Assembly: GCA_039707465.1 (NCBI GenBank)
Contig: CM077644.1
Span: 196,947,962 to 197,011,961 of the forward strand
Length of the DNA: 64,000 nucleotides
Origin: Rhabdophis nuchalis
Lineage: Eukaryota > Chordata > Lepidosauria > Squamata > Natricidae
Direction of reading: 5' to 3'
Part shown: positions 21,999 through 33,741 of the stretch, one piece after another
How the letters are laid out: each line of letters starts with the position of its first letter
Position numbering within the stretch: position 1 is the stretch's first letter
The notes under the pieces: model-generated
The model's input: the letters and a program-made list of their open reading frames with translations, nothing else
What the model was told of the DNA's origin: nothing
The model's database searches: none
Made by a program: the position numbers and the translations under genes

Positions 21999-22400
21999 TC
22001 CCGAAGGTGCTTTTTCAAGAGGCAACTAAACTTTCTGGTTTTCTTTGAAGATATTTCACTTCTCATTCAAGAAGCTTTTTCAGCTCTGACTGAATGGTGA
22101 GGAATGGAAGGATTTATACTCCTTGCAGACAGATGGACATTTGCATTGATTTAGTGGGTCATTAAAGTCACATGGAAGTTTATCTGTGTCATCAGGGTAT
22201 ACCTCCAGATGACCTTAACAACCTGCTAAAAGAATGTAAATAACTAGCTGTCTTCAAGGAGTATAAATCTGTCCATTCCCCAGCATCTAGTCAGAGCTGA
22301 AAAAGCTTCTTGGATGAGAAGTGAAATATCTTCAAAGAAAAACCAGAAAGTCCAGTTGCCTCTTGAAAAAAGCATCTTTGGGACACCATGACCTGGATGA
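21999..22400. repeat. Foldback repeat with about 125-bp arms, Penelope-like
   Basis: About 22,000-22,127 is the reverse complement of about 22,258-22,386 with scattered mismatches; the loop is about 130 bases. The arms carry the motif GCTTCTTGGATGAGAAGTGAAA (22,305-22,326), which in many vertebrate copies reads GATGAGAAGCGAAACGTC and is associated with Penelope-like terminal repeats. A second, single copy of this family lies at 57,130-57,330. The inverted repeat is seen; the family name is inference. Confidence 0.5.
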
Positions 22401-22521
22401 CTGATAATCTACATAGACATATTACCCAGCTGAAATGAAATACCATATTTTTTGGAGTATAAGATGCACCGGAATATAATATGCACCCAGGTTTTTAAGA
22501 GGCAATTTTTTTTTAAAAAAA

Positions 22522-22756
22522 GTAAGTAGGTAGATAGAGAGATAGAGAGGGAGAGAAAGAGAAAGAAATATAGTAGGTAGGGAGAGAGAGGGAGAGTAGT
22601 TAGGTAGGTAGGTAGAAGAGGGAGGGAGGGAGAGAGAGAGAGGGAGAAATACAGTAGGTAGACAGGGAGAGAGAGAGAGAAGGTAGGTAGGTAGGTATAT
22701 AGGTAGATAGAGGGGGAGAGAAAGAGAGAGAAATAAAGTAGATAGGTAGGTAGATG
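22522..22756. repeat. (TAGG)n/(GAGA)n compound microsatellite
   Basis: A purine-rich array of TAGG, TAGA and GAGA units has expanded inside the surrounding MITE. Its minus-strand reading frames (Leu/Ser/Tyr-rich) are low-complexity artefacts. Confidence 0.85.
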
Positions 22757-22868
22757 TTTCCAGGTGTATTTATCCATGTGCTGCAGAAGGAAATCGCTGT
22801 GGCACCTAAAACTTTGTTTCTGCTGGCACAGCACTTGATCAATGTAATTCTCATCAATCCCTCTAACT

Positions 22869-23002
22869 CAGGGGTTCCCAAACTTGGCAACTTTAAGACT
22901 TGTGGACTTCAATTCCCAGAATTCTCCATCCAGCTATGTCCACAAGCTATGCTGGCTGGAGAATTCTGGGAGTTGAAGTCCACAAGTCTTAAAGTTGCCA
23001 AG
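22869..23002. mobile_element. hAT foldback MITE nested in TA-flanked MITE
   Basis: A near-perfect foldback starts CAGGGGTTCCCAAACTTGGC at 22,869 and has a right arm to about 23,001. The last 17 or so bases of the right terminus are missing. The flank CTCTAACT on the left is matched by TAACT directly after the break on the right, which fits a deletion through the terminus and part of the 8-base target duplication. It belongs to the same family as 27,599-27,733. Confidence 0.65.
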
Positions 23003-24219
23003 TAACTAAACAGCCTTCTGAAAGGGAAAAAAAAAACCTTTTTGCACTCTGCAAACCTCCCCAAAATTGCCTGTTTTTCGTGAAAATGGGCCTGTTTTCT
23101 TCAAATAAAAGACATGAATCGCCTTGGGGGGACTTGCAAAGTGCTCCTGGCAAGGGGGGCAAAGATTAGCAAAAAATGGCCTGTTTTTTACAAAAATGGG
23201 CCATTTTTATGTAAAAAAAAAGGCATGCATAGCCTTATGGAAGCTTATAGAGTGCTGCTGGGGGGAGGGGGGCAAAAAACAGCCCGTTTTAGGCTCATTT
23301 CTGCCCTCCACAGCCCCCAGGAGGTTTTTGGAAGCCTCTATAAGGCTATGCACAGCCATTTTGGTGAAGGGGGTGGGGCTTCGGGAGGCACAAAATGCTG
23401 TATTCGATGTATAAGATGCACCCAGATTTTCAGCCTCTTTTTAGAGAAAAAAAGGTGCATCTTATACTCTGAAAAATACGATACATGATACATAGCATTT
23501 ATTCACATCCATCTACTATTAAGTTAGTCTCTTACAGAACTTCTGGTTGCACAAATTAACTTTATTTTGTAATATATTGAGATAGAGATCTTTCTTTTCT
23601 TTATAATAATCTGTAAAGCACCAAGCATATTGATATGCAGTTATTGTCATAATTAATATCCTTGATCCTTGGCTCAGCTTCTTATTCACTGACATTATTT
23701 CCTTCCTGCACTTGAAAGCCATTTACTATATGCCTATAACACCACTGCCAAGGACATTTCTATATAAATAGATGATATATAAAGTTAACCAGGATACAGC
23801 ACTTCAGTATAATAAAACAAACCTGTTATGAATAATGTAGTGTTATTTTTGATAGGATCAATTATAGTGATTTTTCTCAATATATCTACTATTGCAAATT
23901 CCAATTTCTTCCCTCAAGAAAACAAAAGCAAACTTGGAGGAGTTCAATTGATTTTAGATAAAGCAAAGACAAATAAAAACACAGTGCAAAATAAGGGCGG
24001 TATTTGTATTGCTTAGAATCAGAAATTAATTATTGTCTCCTAAATATCATGACATTCACCTAGAAGATTAAATTCAAGATTATCTGCAGCAATGACCCAA
24101 CAATACTGTACATAGTTTGTGCTAAAAAAGAACTGGGGCAAACAAGTCCAAATTAAATCTATCTTTTGGAGTACATATTTGTTAAATTTAAAGTTTAAAT
24201 AGAAAGCCAATTTGGTCTA

Positions 24220-25095
24220 AAGTGACTTTGGTAAAGGCACCTCCTAGAAAACAGGAAATTATGAGTTTTAGTCCTGCTTTAAGGCATGAAAGCTAGTTGG
24301 GTGACTTCTGGCCAGTCATTCTTTTTTAGCTCCACTCATCTCACGAGGACGTTTTTGTGGGAAAAATAAGAAGTGGAAGGAGTAATAGCAGGGGCGGGTT
24401 CCTGCCAGTTCTAACCTCTTCTATAGAACAGGTTCCACAACTCTACAGCGCTGTTTAGAACCAGTTCCAGCTCCCTCCCCCCGCCTGCACATCATCAAGA
24501 TGAAGAGTGAGAGGAGGAATTCTGGGATTTGAAGTTCACAAGTCTTAAAGCTGTCAAGTTTGAATACCCCTGGGTTTTTTTCCTAAATGGTTAGGGGTGC
24601 AAGGATCTTGTAACTTGACAGCTTTAAGACTTGCACACTTCAGTGCCAGAGTTCCTGAGCCAACATGACTGGAGAAGGAATTCTGGGAGTTGAAGTCCAC
24701 AAGTCTTAAAACTGTCAAGTTTGAATAGCCCTGGGTTTTTTTTCCCTAAAGGGTTAGGGGTGCAAGGTTCTTGTAACTTGACAGCCTTAAGACTTGCATG
24801 CTTCAAATGCCAGTTTCTGAGCCAACATTTTTGTTGCTAAGCAAGAGCATTGTTAAGTGAGTTTCACCACATTTTATGCCCACCCAGTCACATGATTGCC
24901 AAGCCACTCCTACCAGTCACATGGCAGGCAAGCCACTCCCACCTGGTCACATGGCTGGCAAGCCACTCCCGCAAAGCAGGCCACACCTACAGAAGAAGTT
25001 CTAAAAAATTTGAAGTATTTTTGAGTATTAGGTATGTTCACTATTTTGATTTATTTATAAAGATAATAAAAATGGGATCTAAATACATGTATAAA
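24220..25095 (+). mobile_element. tRNA-type SINE split by a hAT insertion
   Basis: The left part (about 24,220-24,388) and the right part (about 25,024-25,095) together match the SINE seen whole at about 26,180-26,400: AAACAGGAAATTATGAGTTT, GGGAAAAATAAGAAGTGGAAGGAGT, then ATTAGGTATGTTC and an (AAATA)-rich tail. The hAT-like element at 24,389-25,023 lies between them. The SINE is therefore the older insertion. Confidence 0.6.
24389..25023. mobile_element. Non-autonomous hAT-like element inside a SINE
   Basis: It begins CAGGGGCGGGTTCC and ends in a degraded terminus at 25,023. AGTAATAG (24,381-24,388) and AGTATTAG (25,024-25,031) flank it, an 8-base target duplication with one mismatch. Inside is a tandem duplication of about 161 bases (24,521-24,681 and 24,682-24,830), built from foldback-MITE sequence (GGGAGTTGAAGTCCACAAG). 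Near the right side are inverted copies of the 30-base GCCACTCCCACCTGGTCACA minisatellite found at 3,891-3,980. Confidence 0.6.
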
Positions 25096-25097
25096 TA

Positions 25098-25980
25098 AAT
25101 ATATAATAATTCTAACACAATTTTCCTTTGGAAGAAAAATAATATCATATTTTTTGTTCTATGTTGAGTAAAGCAATTATTTAAATGGTAAAGGACATGT
25201 TTTTATTTTAGGCACCCACATCTAAAGAAAATAAAATTATGCAACAATCCAATGGGCATGATGTTCAAAGAAAGAGAAAAAAACAGCAGCACCAACTATA
25301 AACAGACTTGTTTAAAGCAATGCAATGGTAACCAAATTCCCACTTAATGAGATTTTCAATTTTTCTCTCTAATCTCATACAAAAATTCTGTTTATTTCGG
25401 ACTTCTGATCAAAGACAAGGCCTTTCTGTGAATAAAAGGCTATGAACAACAAAGGGCTTCCACGGTAAACTCTTTTCAAGAATGCAGAATAGAATTGTGG
25501 CAGACGAGTATACTGAATAACAGTACAAATTTTAACTTGTGTACCAGTTATGTCCACTCCTTGCAAATAGTAATTTGAATACCATCATCCCTCAGTAAAA
25601 TTATAGGATACTACAAATGTTGCCACAGAAGATAATTTAAATTGCATAAACATGCAGCTTTTAAAATTATAGATATCCAAGAAATTGTACAAGTGAGCCC
25701 TGTATGATGCGATCTCAGATTCAGACAGCTGTGTTTGCTCCCCAGCACAATTTAATCCAACTTCTTTAATTTAAAAGAATGAATCCTATTTGTTGTAATA
25801 TTTATAACTTATAACTTACTCTATATCAATAGATTTCAGAATACATACAATACATACAATTAAAGAATACATACATACAATAATACAATTAAAAACACAT
25901 ATGCCCAAAGATTCAATTCCAATCACTAGAATTCAGAAGTTAAATATCAATGCTCAGCTGCAGTATAGAAAGATGGACTG
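25098..25980. other. AT-rich intergenic DNA, nothing recognised
   Basis: No gene or repeat is recognised. A few ATACATACA units near 25,840-25,880 are simple sequence. Confidence 0.55.
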
Positions 25981-25986
25981 GATGAT

Positions 25987-25994
25987 TTAGGAAT

Positions 25995-26056
<62 letters not shown>
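25987..26056. repeat. (ATC)n microsatellite
   Basis: An uninterrupted run of about 22-23 ATC units. Such long pure trinucleotide runs are likely to be length-polymorphic. Confidence 0.9.
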
Positions 26057-26179
26057 TTCCTATTATTATATACACTGTTCCCCAGTTTACAACGTAGAGG
26101 AAATTGGTCAATGGTAAAGTATCTATATATAGAAAGACACTTTTGTTCTACCAACAAAAACAATACTATCTTTATGAGA

Positions 26180-26400
26180 ACCAGTTTTGTCTTATGATTA
26201 ACATGCTAATCTAGAAACCAGGAGATTGTGAGTTCTAGTAGTGAAAGCTGATTGGGTGCCTTTGAGCCAATCAGTCTCTCTCAGCCCAACTGACCTTGTA
26301 GGCTACTTCTGTGGGCAAAATAGGAGGAGGAAGGAGTATTAAGTATGTTAGCGGCCTTGAATTACATATAAAGTAATTGAGGCAGGATAAAAATATAATC
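26180..26400 (+). mobile_element. tRNA-derived SINE
   Basis: The element has a tRNA-like head (TTATGATTAACATGCTAATCTA region and GTGAGTTCTAGT), a middle part (GAGCCAATCAGTCTCTCTCA), then AAAATAGGAGGAGGAAGGAGTATTAAG and an AT-rich end. It is the same family as the split copy around 24,220-25,095. Its head follows a MIR-like layout, but I cannot name the family with certainty. Confidence 0.55.
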
Positions 26401-27519
26401 AGATGTTTCTTCTTATCTGAGATTTACTTGATAGAACAAAGTAAAAATCTTCCCAATTGTGACGTAGTTTGACTTGAATTAAATTTGCTGGATAAATTTG
26501 CCAGATCCTCTTTTCAACATTTGAAAAAAATTCATTCCCAGTATCATTTCATCTGACATGATGCTGTTTTGCTTGGTGTAAACTATTTTCATAGTTGTAC
26601 ATACAGATTTGATTGTGATAGTTCCTTTATATGTAGTGTTGTAAATAATATATTATTAATTATTTAATCTTTCATTAAAGACCTCTGAAGCTATGTAGTA
26701 GAGTACAGATGCAGTAAATTTGAAAAAAAATTATCTCAGTAATACAAATAACCATAATCAAAATATTAGGAAAAATCATAAGTATATAACATTTTAAGTC
26801 CTGATGCTGTGCAGAATTTAATATGGATGTTTCAGGGATTTTTGTACATGTGGAAATTTCCATTTGCGTGTTAAAATATTGTACTTTTCAAAGTTAATCA
26901 AAGAACTAGAAATTGCATGCAGCCTTAAATCCCAAAAATGTCTTAAGTCCAAAACTGTGGCTTAAAAAACAGAATAAAACATTATTTTAGCTTTTCTTAG
27001 CTGAAATTACATGCTATAAGAGGTGTGATGTTACCATGTCAGCACAACTCCATATCTCTCCTTTTATGTGGTTCTTTATGTATGATCCCTATAATCAGTG
27101 CAAATGAAAATGAAGATATTATTTACTTTCTGCATGGAGCTAGCATTCAAAGATCTAATCATAGGCTGCTGCATCTGTAACATTTCTCCCCAGTTTTTCC
27201 TATTGCTTGCCATGTTTTCTTTGGCCCCCATAAATACCCCGGGAAAACTATTCTGAGCAATATGTGAATTGCCAAGAATAATTTTGATTGCCGTTAGGTA
27301 GAAACATGTTTAATAAAAAATCATAAATTTCTTCAACTTGTGGGAATTTTAGTGGACAATATTTAAATCAATTGTAATATTTCCATTGATGTTTTTTTTT
27401 CTGTAGTCTAGTAGCATGCAATCAAATTACATACAATTGTACATGTTTTATATTTACTTCATTCTAAGAAATGTTTTGAATAACTTAAACATTATTCAGT
27501 GCTGAATCTTAAATTAGTA

Positions 27520-27893
27520 GCAATAGCACTTAGACTTATATACCGCTTCATAGTGCTTTTACAGCCCTATCTAAGTGGTTTACAGAGTCAGCCTATTGCA
27601 GGGGCCTGCAAAGTCGACTCTTTTAAGACTGGTGGACTTCAACTCCCAGAGTTCCCCAGCCAGCATAGCTGGCTGGGGAACTCTGGGAGTTGAAGTCCAC
27701 CAGTCTTAAAAGAGCCGACTTTGCAGACCCCTGGCCTATTGCCCCCAACAATCTGGGTCCTCATTTTATCGAGCTTGGAAAATGGAAGGCGGAGTCAACC
27801 TTGAACTGGTGAGATCTGAACTGCCAAACTGCAGCTAGCAGTCAGCTGAAGTAGACTGGAGTATTGCATTCTAACCACTGAGCTTCAGCTCAT
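27520..27893 (-). mobile_element. tRNA-derived SINE (minus strand) with nested MITE
   Basis: On the minus strand a tRNA-like head lies at the right end, with an A-box TGGTTAGAATG (27,877-27,867) and a B-box-like GTTCAGATCTC (27,819-27,809). The body continues to about 27,520 (TAAACCACTTAGATAGGGCT region). The element is cut by the hAT foldback MITE at 27,599-27,733, which duplicated 8 bases of it. Confidence 0.65.
27599..27733. mobile_element. hAT foldback MITE with perfect 8-bp duplication
   Basis: This is a 135-base element made of two 66-base arms with a 3-base loop. The arms differ at only two positions. The termini are CAGGGG and CCCCTG. GCCTATTG flanks it exactly on both sides (27,591-27,598 and 27,734-27,741), as expected for a hAT transposase. 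It lies inside a SINE, so it is younger than that SINE. A transcript would form a long hairpin. Confidence 0.9.
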
Positions 27894-27944
27894 CATAGTA
27901 ATACTGTGAATCGTATTTACTTAAGAGTGTATGTAATACACTTA

Positions 27945-28972
27945 ATTGTGGCTACCCCAAACCACCCCAACGATGCCGTAGCGGTGATGTGCCAGTGCCT
28001 GGAAGCCGTGCGGATCTGGATGGGAAGTAACGGACTCAGGCTCAACCCGACCAAGATCCAGTGGCTGTGGTTTCCGGCTGCCCGATTCAACCAGCTTACT
28101 CCATCGCTGGCCATAGGGGGCGAACATCTTGCCCCTGTGGATGGGGCGCGCAATTTGGGTGTCCTCCTGGATGCCCGGCTGTCCATGGAAGATCAAGTGA
28201 CAGCCCTGGCCAGGAGGGCGTTTTACCAGGTTCGCCTGGTTCGCCAATTGCGCCCCCTATTGGATCGGGACGCCCTTCGCACAGTCACTCATGCGCTCGT
28301 GACATCCCGACTGGACTATTGTAACTCTCTCTACATGGGGCTTCCCTTGAGGTGCACCCGGAGACTTCAGCTAGTCCAGAATGCAGCCGCGCGAGCAATT
28401 ATGGGGACCGCAAGGTCTACCCACGTAACACCGCTCTTGCGCGAGCTGCACTGGCTACCTGTCGTCTTCCGGGTGCGCTTCAAGGTGTTAATTATCATCT
28501 TTAAAGCGCTCCATGGCTCGGGACCTAGCTATCTGCGGGATCGGATCCTGCCTCATACATCCTCACGGCCGATTCGCTCCCACAGAGAGGGACTTCTCCG
28601 GGTGCCGTCCACTAGACTTTGTCAGCGGGCGACGCCCAGGGGAAGGGCTCTCTCTGTGGCGGGCCCGGCCCTCTGGAACGACCTTCCCGCCGATATTAGA
28701 ACGACCACGGACCTTCGCTCCTTCCGTCTTAAATTAAAAACTTACTTTTTCTGTCTGGCCGGCCTGGGATAGTCTCCCTGTCTTGGGGGTTTTACTGGGT
28801 AGTTTTAATATAGTTAGTTTTATGGGAATTTTAGCACAGGTTTAGTTTAATTTGGTTTTAGAATTGTTTGTATATTTCTTATTGTTTTTATTCTGCCTGT
28901 GCACCGCCCCGAGTCCCCATGGGGAGAGGGAGCGGTTTATAAGTATTAAAATTATTATTATTATTATTAAAC
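27945..28972 (+). mobile_element. L2/CR1-like LINE with intact C-terminal RT frame
   Basis: One open frame runs to the stop at 28,770-28,772 and gives about 275 residues of reverse transcriptase C-terminal region. Landmarks are GLRLNPT, ARNLGVLLDARLSMEDQV, TSRLDYCNSLYMGLPLR, LQLVQNAAARAI, LRELHWLPV, FKALHGSGPSYL and ALWNDLPADI. The catalytic palm (YADD) is missing because the copy is 5'-truncated. The 3' region carries the family end motif (GCACCGCCCCGAGTCCCCAT) and an (ATT)n tail to about 28,970. The open frame and high GC content suggest a recent insertion. It is not autonomous. Confidence 0.88.
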
Positions 28973-28974
28973 AT

Positions 28975-29860
28975 AAAATTCATAATTATATAAATTTTTA
29001 ATTAGAATCTGAAAAACTTGCATGCTCTTTAGAGTTGCTTTGGTTTATTGGGCAAAAGTATTAAGTGTGAAGTTTAGATCCCCCACCCCCACTGCCTAAT
29101 GGGTTGTTGCAATCGTGATTTTTCTTTATACCAAAAGATTGGGCTACAAATTTATTACCACAATTTTCATCTTCCTTTCTAAGTACTATGGTGAGCAAAT
29201 TCATACACACATAGTTTATGTACTATCACTCTTTTCCTGATATAACCAAAACCTACAATGGCATATAACATGGGTAAGTTGGGATGAAAACTTTGTGTAC
29301 TGGCAAGCAACATACACTTGCTTTCTCTTTCCACTTCCCAAATTTAATGAATAGAGCTTCTGTCTTAACTGAAGACGTCAAATGCTGCATTATCTACTTT
29401 TTCAGTCTTCAAGCTGTGAATGTCATTGTTGTAGTCATCAGGCACCACTCCCACCCTAGAGGGATACATAGGGTTTTAACTTGTGCCAAGAAATGCCACG
29501 GAGGAAACAAAAAAACCTAATTAGATAAAGTTGTCTAAGCTAATAACATGGACCAAGTATACTCAGTGATAGAGAATGTTGACCACTTGAGGGTGAGCAT
29601 CGGAGATACTGTAGATCAACCAGGAAAATTTTACATATTGCATCTTTCTTTTATGTTGTTGTCTATATTACAGAAACAGCATCACTCTGGCCAACTCAGT
29701 GCAGCCAAATGAGAGGAGAATGTGCGGAAAGTCCACAAAATGTCGATAATTATGTAGCATGGAGGCAAAATAAATTCAGATGAAAGGGAGCATGGAATAC
29801 AATATTTACGAGGATGGCACAGGGCAATGACAGTAATACAATCCATGTGTTCCCGGTTCT
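28975..29860. other. Intergenic DNA, nothing recognised
   Basis: No gene or convincing repeat is seen in this stretch. Confidence 0.5.
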
Positions 29861-29861
29861 A

Positions 29862-30281
29862 CTGTATATTTCGGAATATAAGACACACCAGAGTATAAGA
29901 TGCATCAAGGTTTTAAAGAGGCAAATTTAAAAAAAAGTTTTTGCACTATGCAAACCTCCCAAAAATGGCCCATTTTTTGTGAAAATGGGCCTGTTATTTT
30001 TTTTAAAGGGCATGAATAGCCCTTAGGAGGCTTGTAGAGTGCTCTTGGGAGTTTGGGGGCAAAATTGAGCAAAAAATGGCCCATTTTGTTTTGTTCATTT
30101 CTGCCCTCCCCAGCCCCCAGGAGGTCTCAGAAAGCCTCCTACAAGCTATGCACGGCCATTTTGATGAAGATGATGCGGTTTTGGGAGGCAAAAATGCTGT
30201 ATTCAGTGTATAAGATGCACCCAGATTTGCAGCCTCTTTTTTGAGGAAAAAAAGGTGGATCTTATATTCCGAAAAATACAG
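29862..30281. mobile_element. Tc1/mariner-type MITE, 420 bases
   Basis: It starts CTGTATATTTCGGAATATAAG and ends with the inverted partner CTTATATTCCGAAAAATACAG. TA is duplicated at 29,860-29,861 and 30,282-30,283. The interior is the same as the larger copy at 22,443-23,481 (TTTTTGCACTATGCAAACCTCC; GTGTATAAGATGCACCCAG). It has no coding capacity; mobilisation by a Tc1/mariner transposase is inferred from the TA duplication. Confidence 0.8.
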
Positions 30282-30664
30282 TACTTGTATTGTATATTAT
30301 GGTAGTTCTTAAACTTGGGATAATTACCTCCAAAGGTATAATTTGGGCATTTTCTGGATAATGGAACAATTTATTGCTTGTTTGTGACTCAAGATCCAGT
30401 TTGGGAGTGCTGTTGCTGAGATGTTGTGTAAAATGACACAGTCTTTTGTATTTGTGTGTGTGCATTGTACATCTGTGCGTAGACATAATAACATTATTTG
30501 AGACCAGGAAAAGGGGTTATTATACCATATAATTTAGGAGCCATTGATTCATTAGAGGGATACTATTGCTTAGTAACCTGGAACTAGTTTTTATTGAAGT
30601 TGTAAATTTGTCTCTTTGTATGTGTTGGTTGATACAACAAAAAAGTTTTTTGTTATCTCCCTAC

Positions 30665-30924
30665 CAGAGGTAGTATTCAGCAGGTTTTGATCAGTTCTGG
30701 AAAACCAGTATCTTAAATTTTGAGTAGTCTGGAGAACTGGTAAATACACCTCTGATTGACACCATCCCCATCTATTACCTGCCTCTGAAGTTCCAGCTGA
30801 TTGGGAGGAAATGGAGATTTTACAGTATCCTTCCCCTGCCATGCCCAACAAGCCAAACCCACCAAGTCATGCCATGCCCAATAAGCCACAGAACCAGTAG
30901 TAAAAAAATTGAATTCCACCACTG
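30665..30924. mobile_element. Non-autonomous hAT-like element, 260 bases
   Basis: The terminus CAGAGGTAGTATTCAG at the left is matched by GAATTCCACCACTG at the right. CTCCCTAC (30,657-30,664) and CTACCTAC (30,925-30,932) are an 8-base target duplication with one mismatch. It belongs to the CAGGGGTGG family also seen at 3,854, 5,540 and 24,389. It has no coding capacity. Confidence 0.65.
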
Positions 30925-30934
30925 CTACCTACCT

Positions 30935-33740
30935 ATTATAATAAAAATTCTTAGCCTGTTTCATAACCCATTTTAATTTTTTATGTGGATGTTGTTATTC
31001 ATTTTCATAGTAGTTTGGTCATTTACTTAGATCTCCCTTGCATCCTGGATACAGTTCAGATACAGTTTGCTAACTGACCATGGTATTTAAGAACTTTATA
31101 TATGTATGTCCCTCTGTGATATATACCATTTTCAAATTAGTGTGTTTTACTTAAACATATGAGAAATATACTTCTACATTATTTATCGAAACGTTTTAAA
31201 CCCAATAACTATTTGGCACGGTAAAAGGCATTGACTGCTTTGGGCAGGTTTGGTCAAAATAGACCTTGTTCTATATTTGAGGCTGATGTTGAGTTAGCAC
31301 ATTGCAATATCAAATCATTCAACAAATGGAAAGAGCATTCATTTATCACCAATTACAGCGATTGCTTCCAATACAGTAATTAATTAGATGGACATTGGCC
31401 AGTTCTTCATTCATTATATATTTATAAAGCATTAAGTTTCCAGGGATATTCAAATGACTTACAATTGATGCACATTTTCTATGTGTAAAAACAAACGAAA
31501 ATTAATATTGAAATAAAAATTATATTTGTGATGGACTTTCCTATTTGGCATGGCATGTTGCATCTGAGTTCTCATCAAGTATTTAACGATTTCTTGTGCA
31601 AAAGGAAAACAAAACAATAAGTCCTACATGCAGAAAATTCCCATCAATTTTTAATATAGCATGGCATCGACTTTCTTCCGTACGCAAAGAGGAAAAGCAT
31701 TGTATACATTGCACCAGTTCTCAATTCGGCCAACCCCTAAAAAGCATCAGTTAGGACCTTTGTAGTTATTAAACTTTATATACTCCAGTTATTTGTTTTC
31801 AAAATTTAGCTTTATGTTTCCTGTCAAGATTTCTCTTCGACCTACCACACCTAACACTCTTATACTTTATTCACAAACTGCCTCTTCAGCATCCTTAGAG
31901 AAAAAGCAGTTTGAAGACTATCATAAAACAAATTTCCATGTCTGACTTTTTGACACCTTAAATTATTATTCTCTTTGAAGTGATAATGTTCAATGATGTT
32001 AATTATATTTCTCTGTGTGCTTTCTGAGTTCTAAATTCTTGGGCTGTATTCCAATGAGCAGACATGAATATATGGGAAAAGAGAATCCACCAGAGTTTCA
32101 TGTTCTCTGTTTACAATATAAATCTGCCAACTTGTCATCTTAGAGTTGTGTTACACTACATATCCTATTATTGCCAACCAGTATGTTCTTCCCCAAAGAG
32201 ATACATGCTCCTTTGTAGAACACCAGCTTAGTTATATGATAGGTAAATACAATTAAATATTTTTATATGTGTATGTTCATATAAAAGGCTACAATGTGCA
32301 CGATACTAACTTTTGTATTATCTATATTTCCTTATAGAAAAGACAGAAAACAGAATTAAATCAAAGTAAGCCAGAACTGTCCTCTTCTAGTATCATCCTT
32401 GAGGATCAGATATTCAACCTATTTATATTTCCATGGATCAATATCAATGATTTGGGGAGTTAATTCACTGAGAATTAGGCATATGTACACTACTATATAT
32501 GACAGAAGTGTGTGTGGCTATGTCAATTGCCTGAGCCAAAGCATTTATTTAGAGATGAAAGAGACGGAGTATCCTTTGTATACTGCACTATTGAAAGAGA
32601 TACAGGCAAAATTGGAAATTAAAATTATGCATAAATAATGTATCATTAGCGAACACTAACATTCAAATATATGTAAAGTACTGAAATGATTAAATGTGAA
32701 TCTAAATGGGCGCCACATTTAATTCTGTGGTTTTCACGCAAGTCAATGTCATGAGGAATATTTTTGTGAAATGTTTTTAACTAAAAAAAGATATCTCTGT
32801 GAAGTAGGAATATTATTATGCATATAATCCAATTAATTATGTTACACAGATAGAATTGTTTGGCCTCAAGTTCTCAGAAATGCAGAGTCAGAGCAAAATA
32901 ATTTGGCTGCATGTATGTACATAACAGATGCTTCGGGCTTTGCTTCTTCAAATGTGCTAATATATGAGAAATACACACACTGTAGCTATTTTGTTGTCGA
33001 TGACCTTATTCATGTATTCCTTGAAGTGCTCAGAGCTGTTTATGGCCAAAATCATGTAAATGCAGCTTTTAAAAACAGAATCAGAATCACATATAAATGT
33101 TTGGTTTTAAATTTAAATTTAAATACGGTCGTTTAAATACCATGAATAATGACGAATTGAATTTACTACCCATTTCATAACACACGCAATATGATAGTAT
33201 TAAAAGCAAAATAAAATGTGGTATCTTGGCTGTCAAAAATGCTGTTATGAATTAATCTGAAGTATTGTTGAAACTTGTCACTGAAATATACAATGCCTGC
33301 AGAAACAAAGTTGAAAAATGAAGAATGGTGAAATGGTGAGGGCATAGTTTGCAAGAAATGGGAACACTTTTGGAGTCTATAATATTGATATATTTTATTT
33401 CCATTGGTAGTGAAAGTTTTCCACATGAGGTCTATCTTGCCACCCAGTCCTTAAAAGGGACTTAACCATCCACCCCAGAGAAGAATCAGACATTCTGCTA
33501 TGCTGCTTTTTGTTGCACATGACTACTTTAATGTTGTAATTAGCTGCTATTAGCCATGTTTATAATCCTGTGAGATCTGAGGCAACTTAATTAGGAGAAG
33601 ATATGGGCACTATTGTGGCATGCAATGGGCATCTTGTACCAGTGAGCTGACCCTTGCCTTAATTCACTTTATTTGAACAAAAACCCTGTAATCCAAAGGC
33701 AGGGTTATTTCATTACTTACAAGCTATTGACACACCTTCA
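30935..33740. other. AT-rich intergenic DNA, nothing recognised
   Basis: No gene, RNA or clear repeat is recognised. Confidence 0.5.
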
Positions 33741-33741
33741 T

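Larger units (their letters stand above)
22443..23481. mobile_element. Tc1/mariner-type MITE (GTATAAGATGCACC family)
   Basis: The two ends are inverted copies: TTTTTTGGAGTATAAGATGC from about 22,450, and GCATCTTATACTCTGAAAAA near 23,475. TA flanks both sides (22,441-22,442 and 23,482-23,483). The interior has diverged tandem sequence (about 23,040-23,360), an insertion of a hAT foldback MITE and a (TAGG/GAGA)n microsatellite. A cleaner 420-base copy is at 29,862-30,281. It has no coding capacity. Confidence 0.7.

Noticed and set aside
22409..22834. 141-codon minus-strand frame with Tyr/Leu/Ser repeats
   Set aside because: It is the translation of the TAGG/GAGA microsatellite inside a MITE.
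25987..26056. Possible CRISPR-like or coding repeat
   Set aside because: It is a plain (ATC)n microsatellite without spacers. No CRISPR array is expected or seen in this vertebrate sequence.
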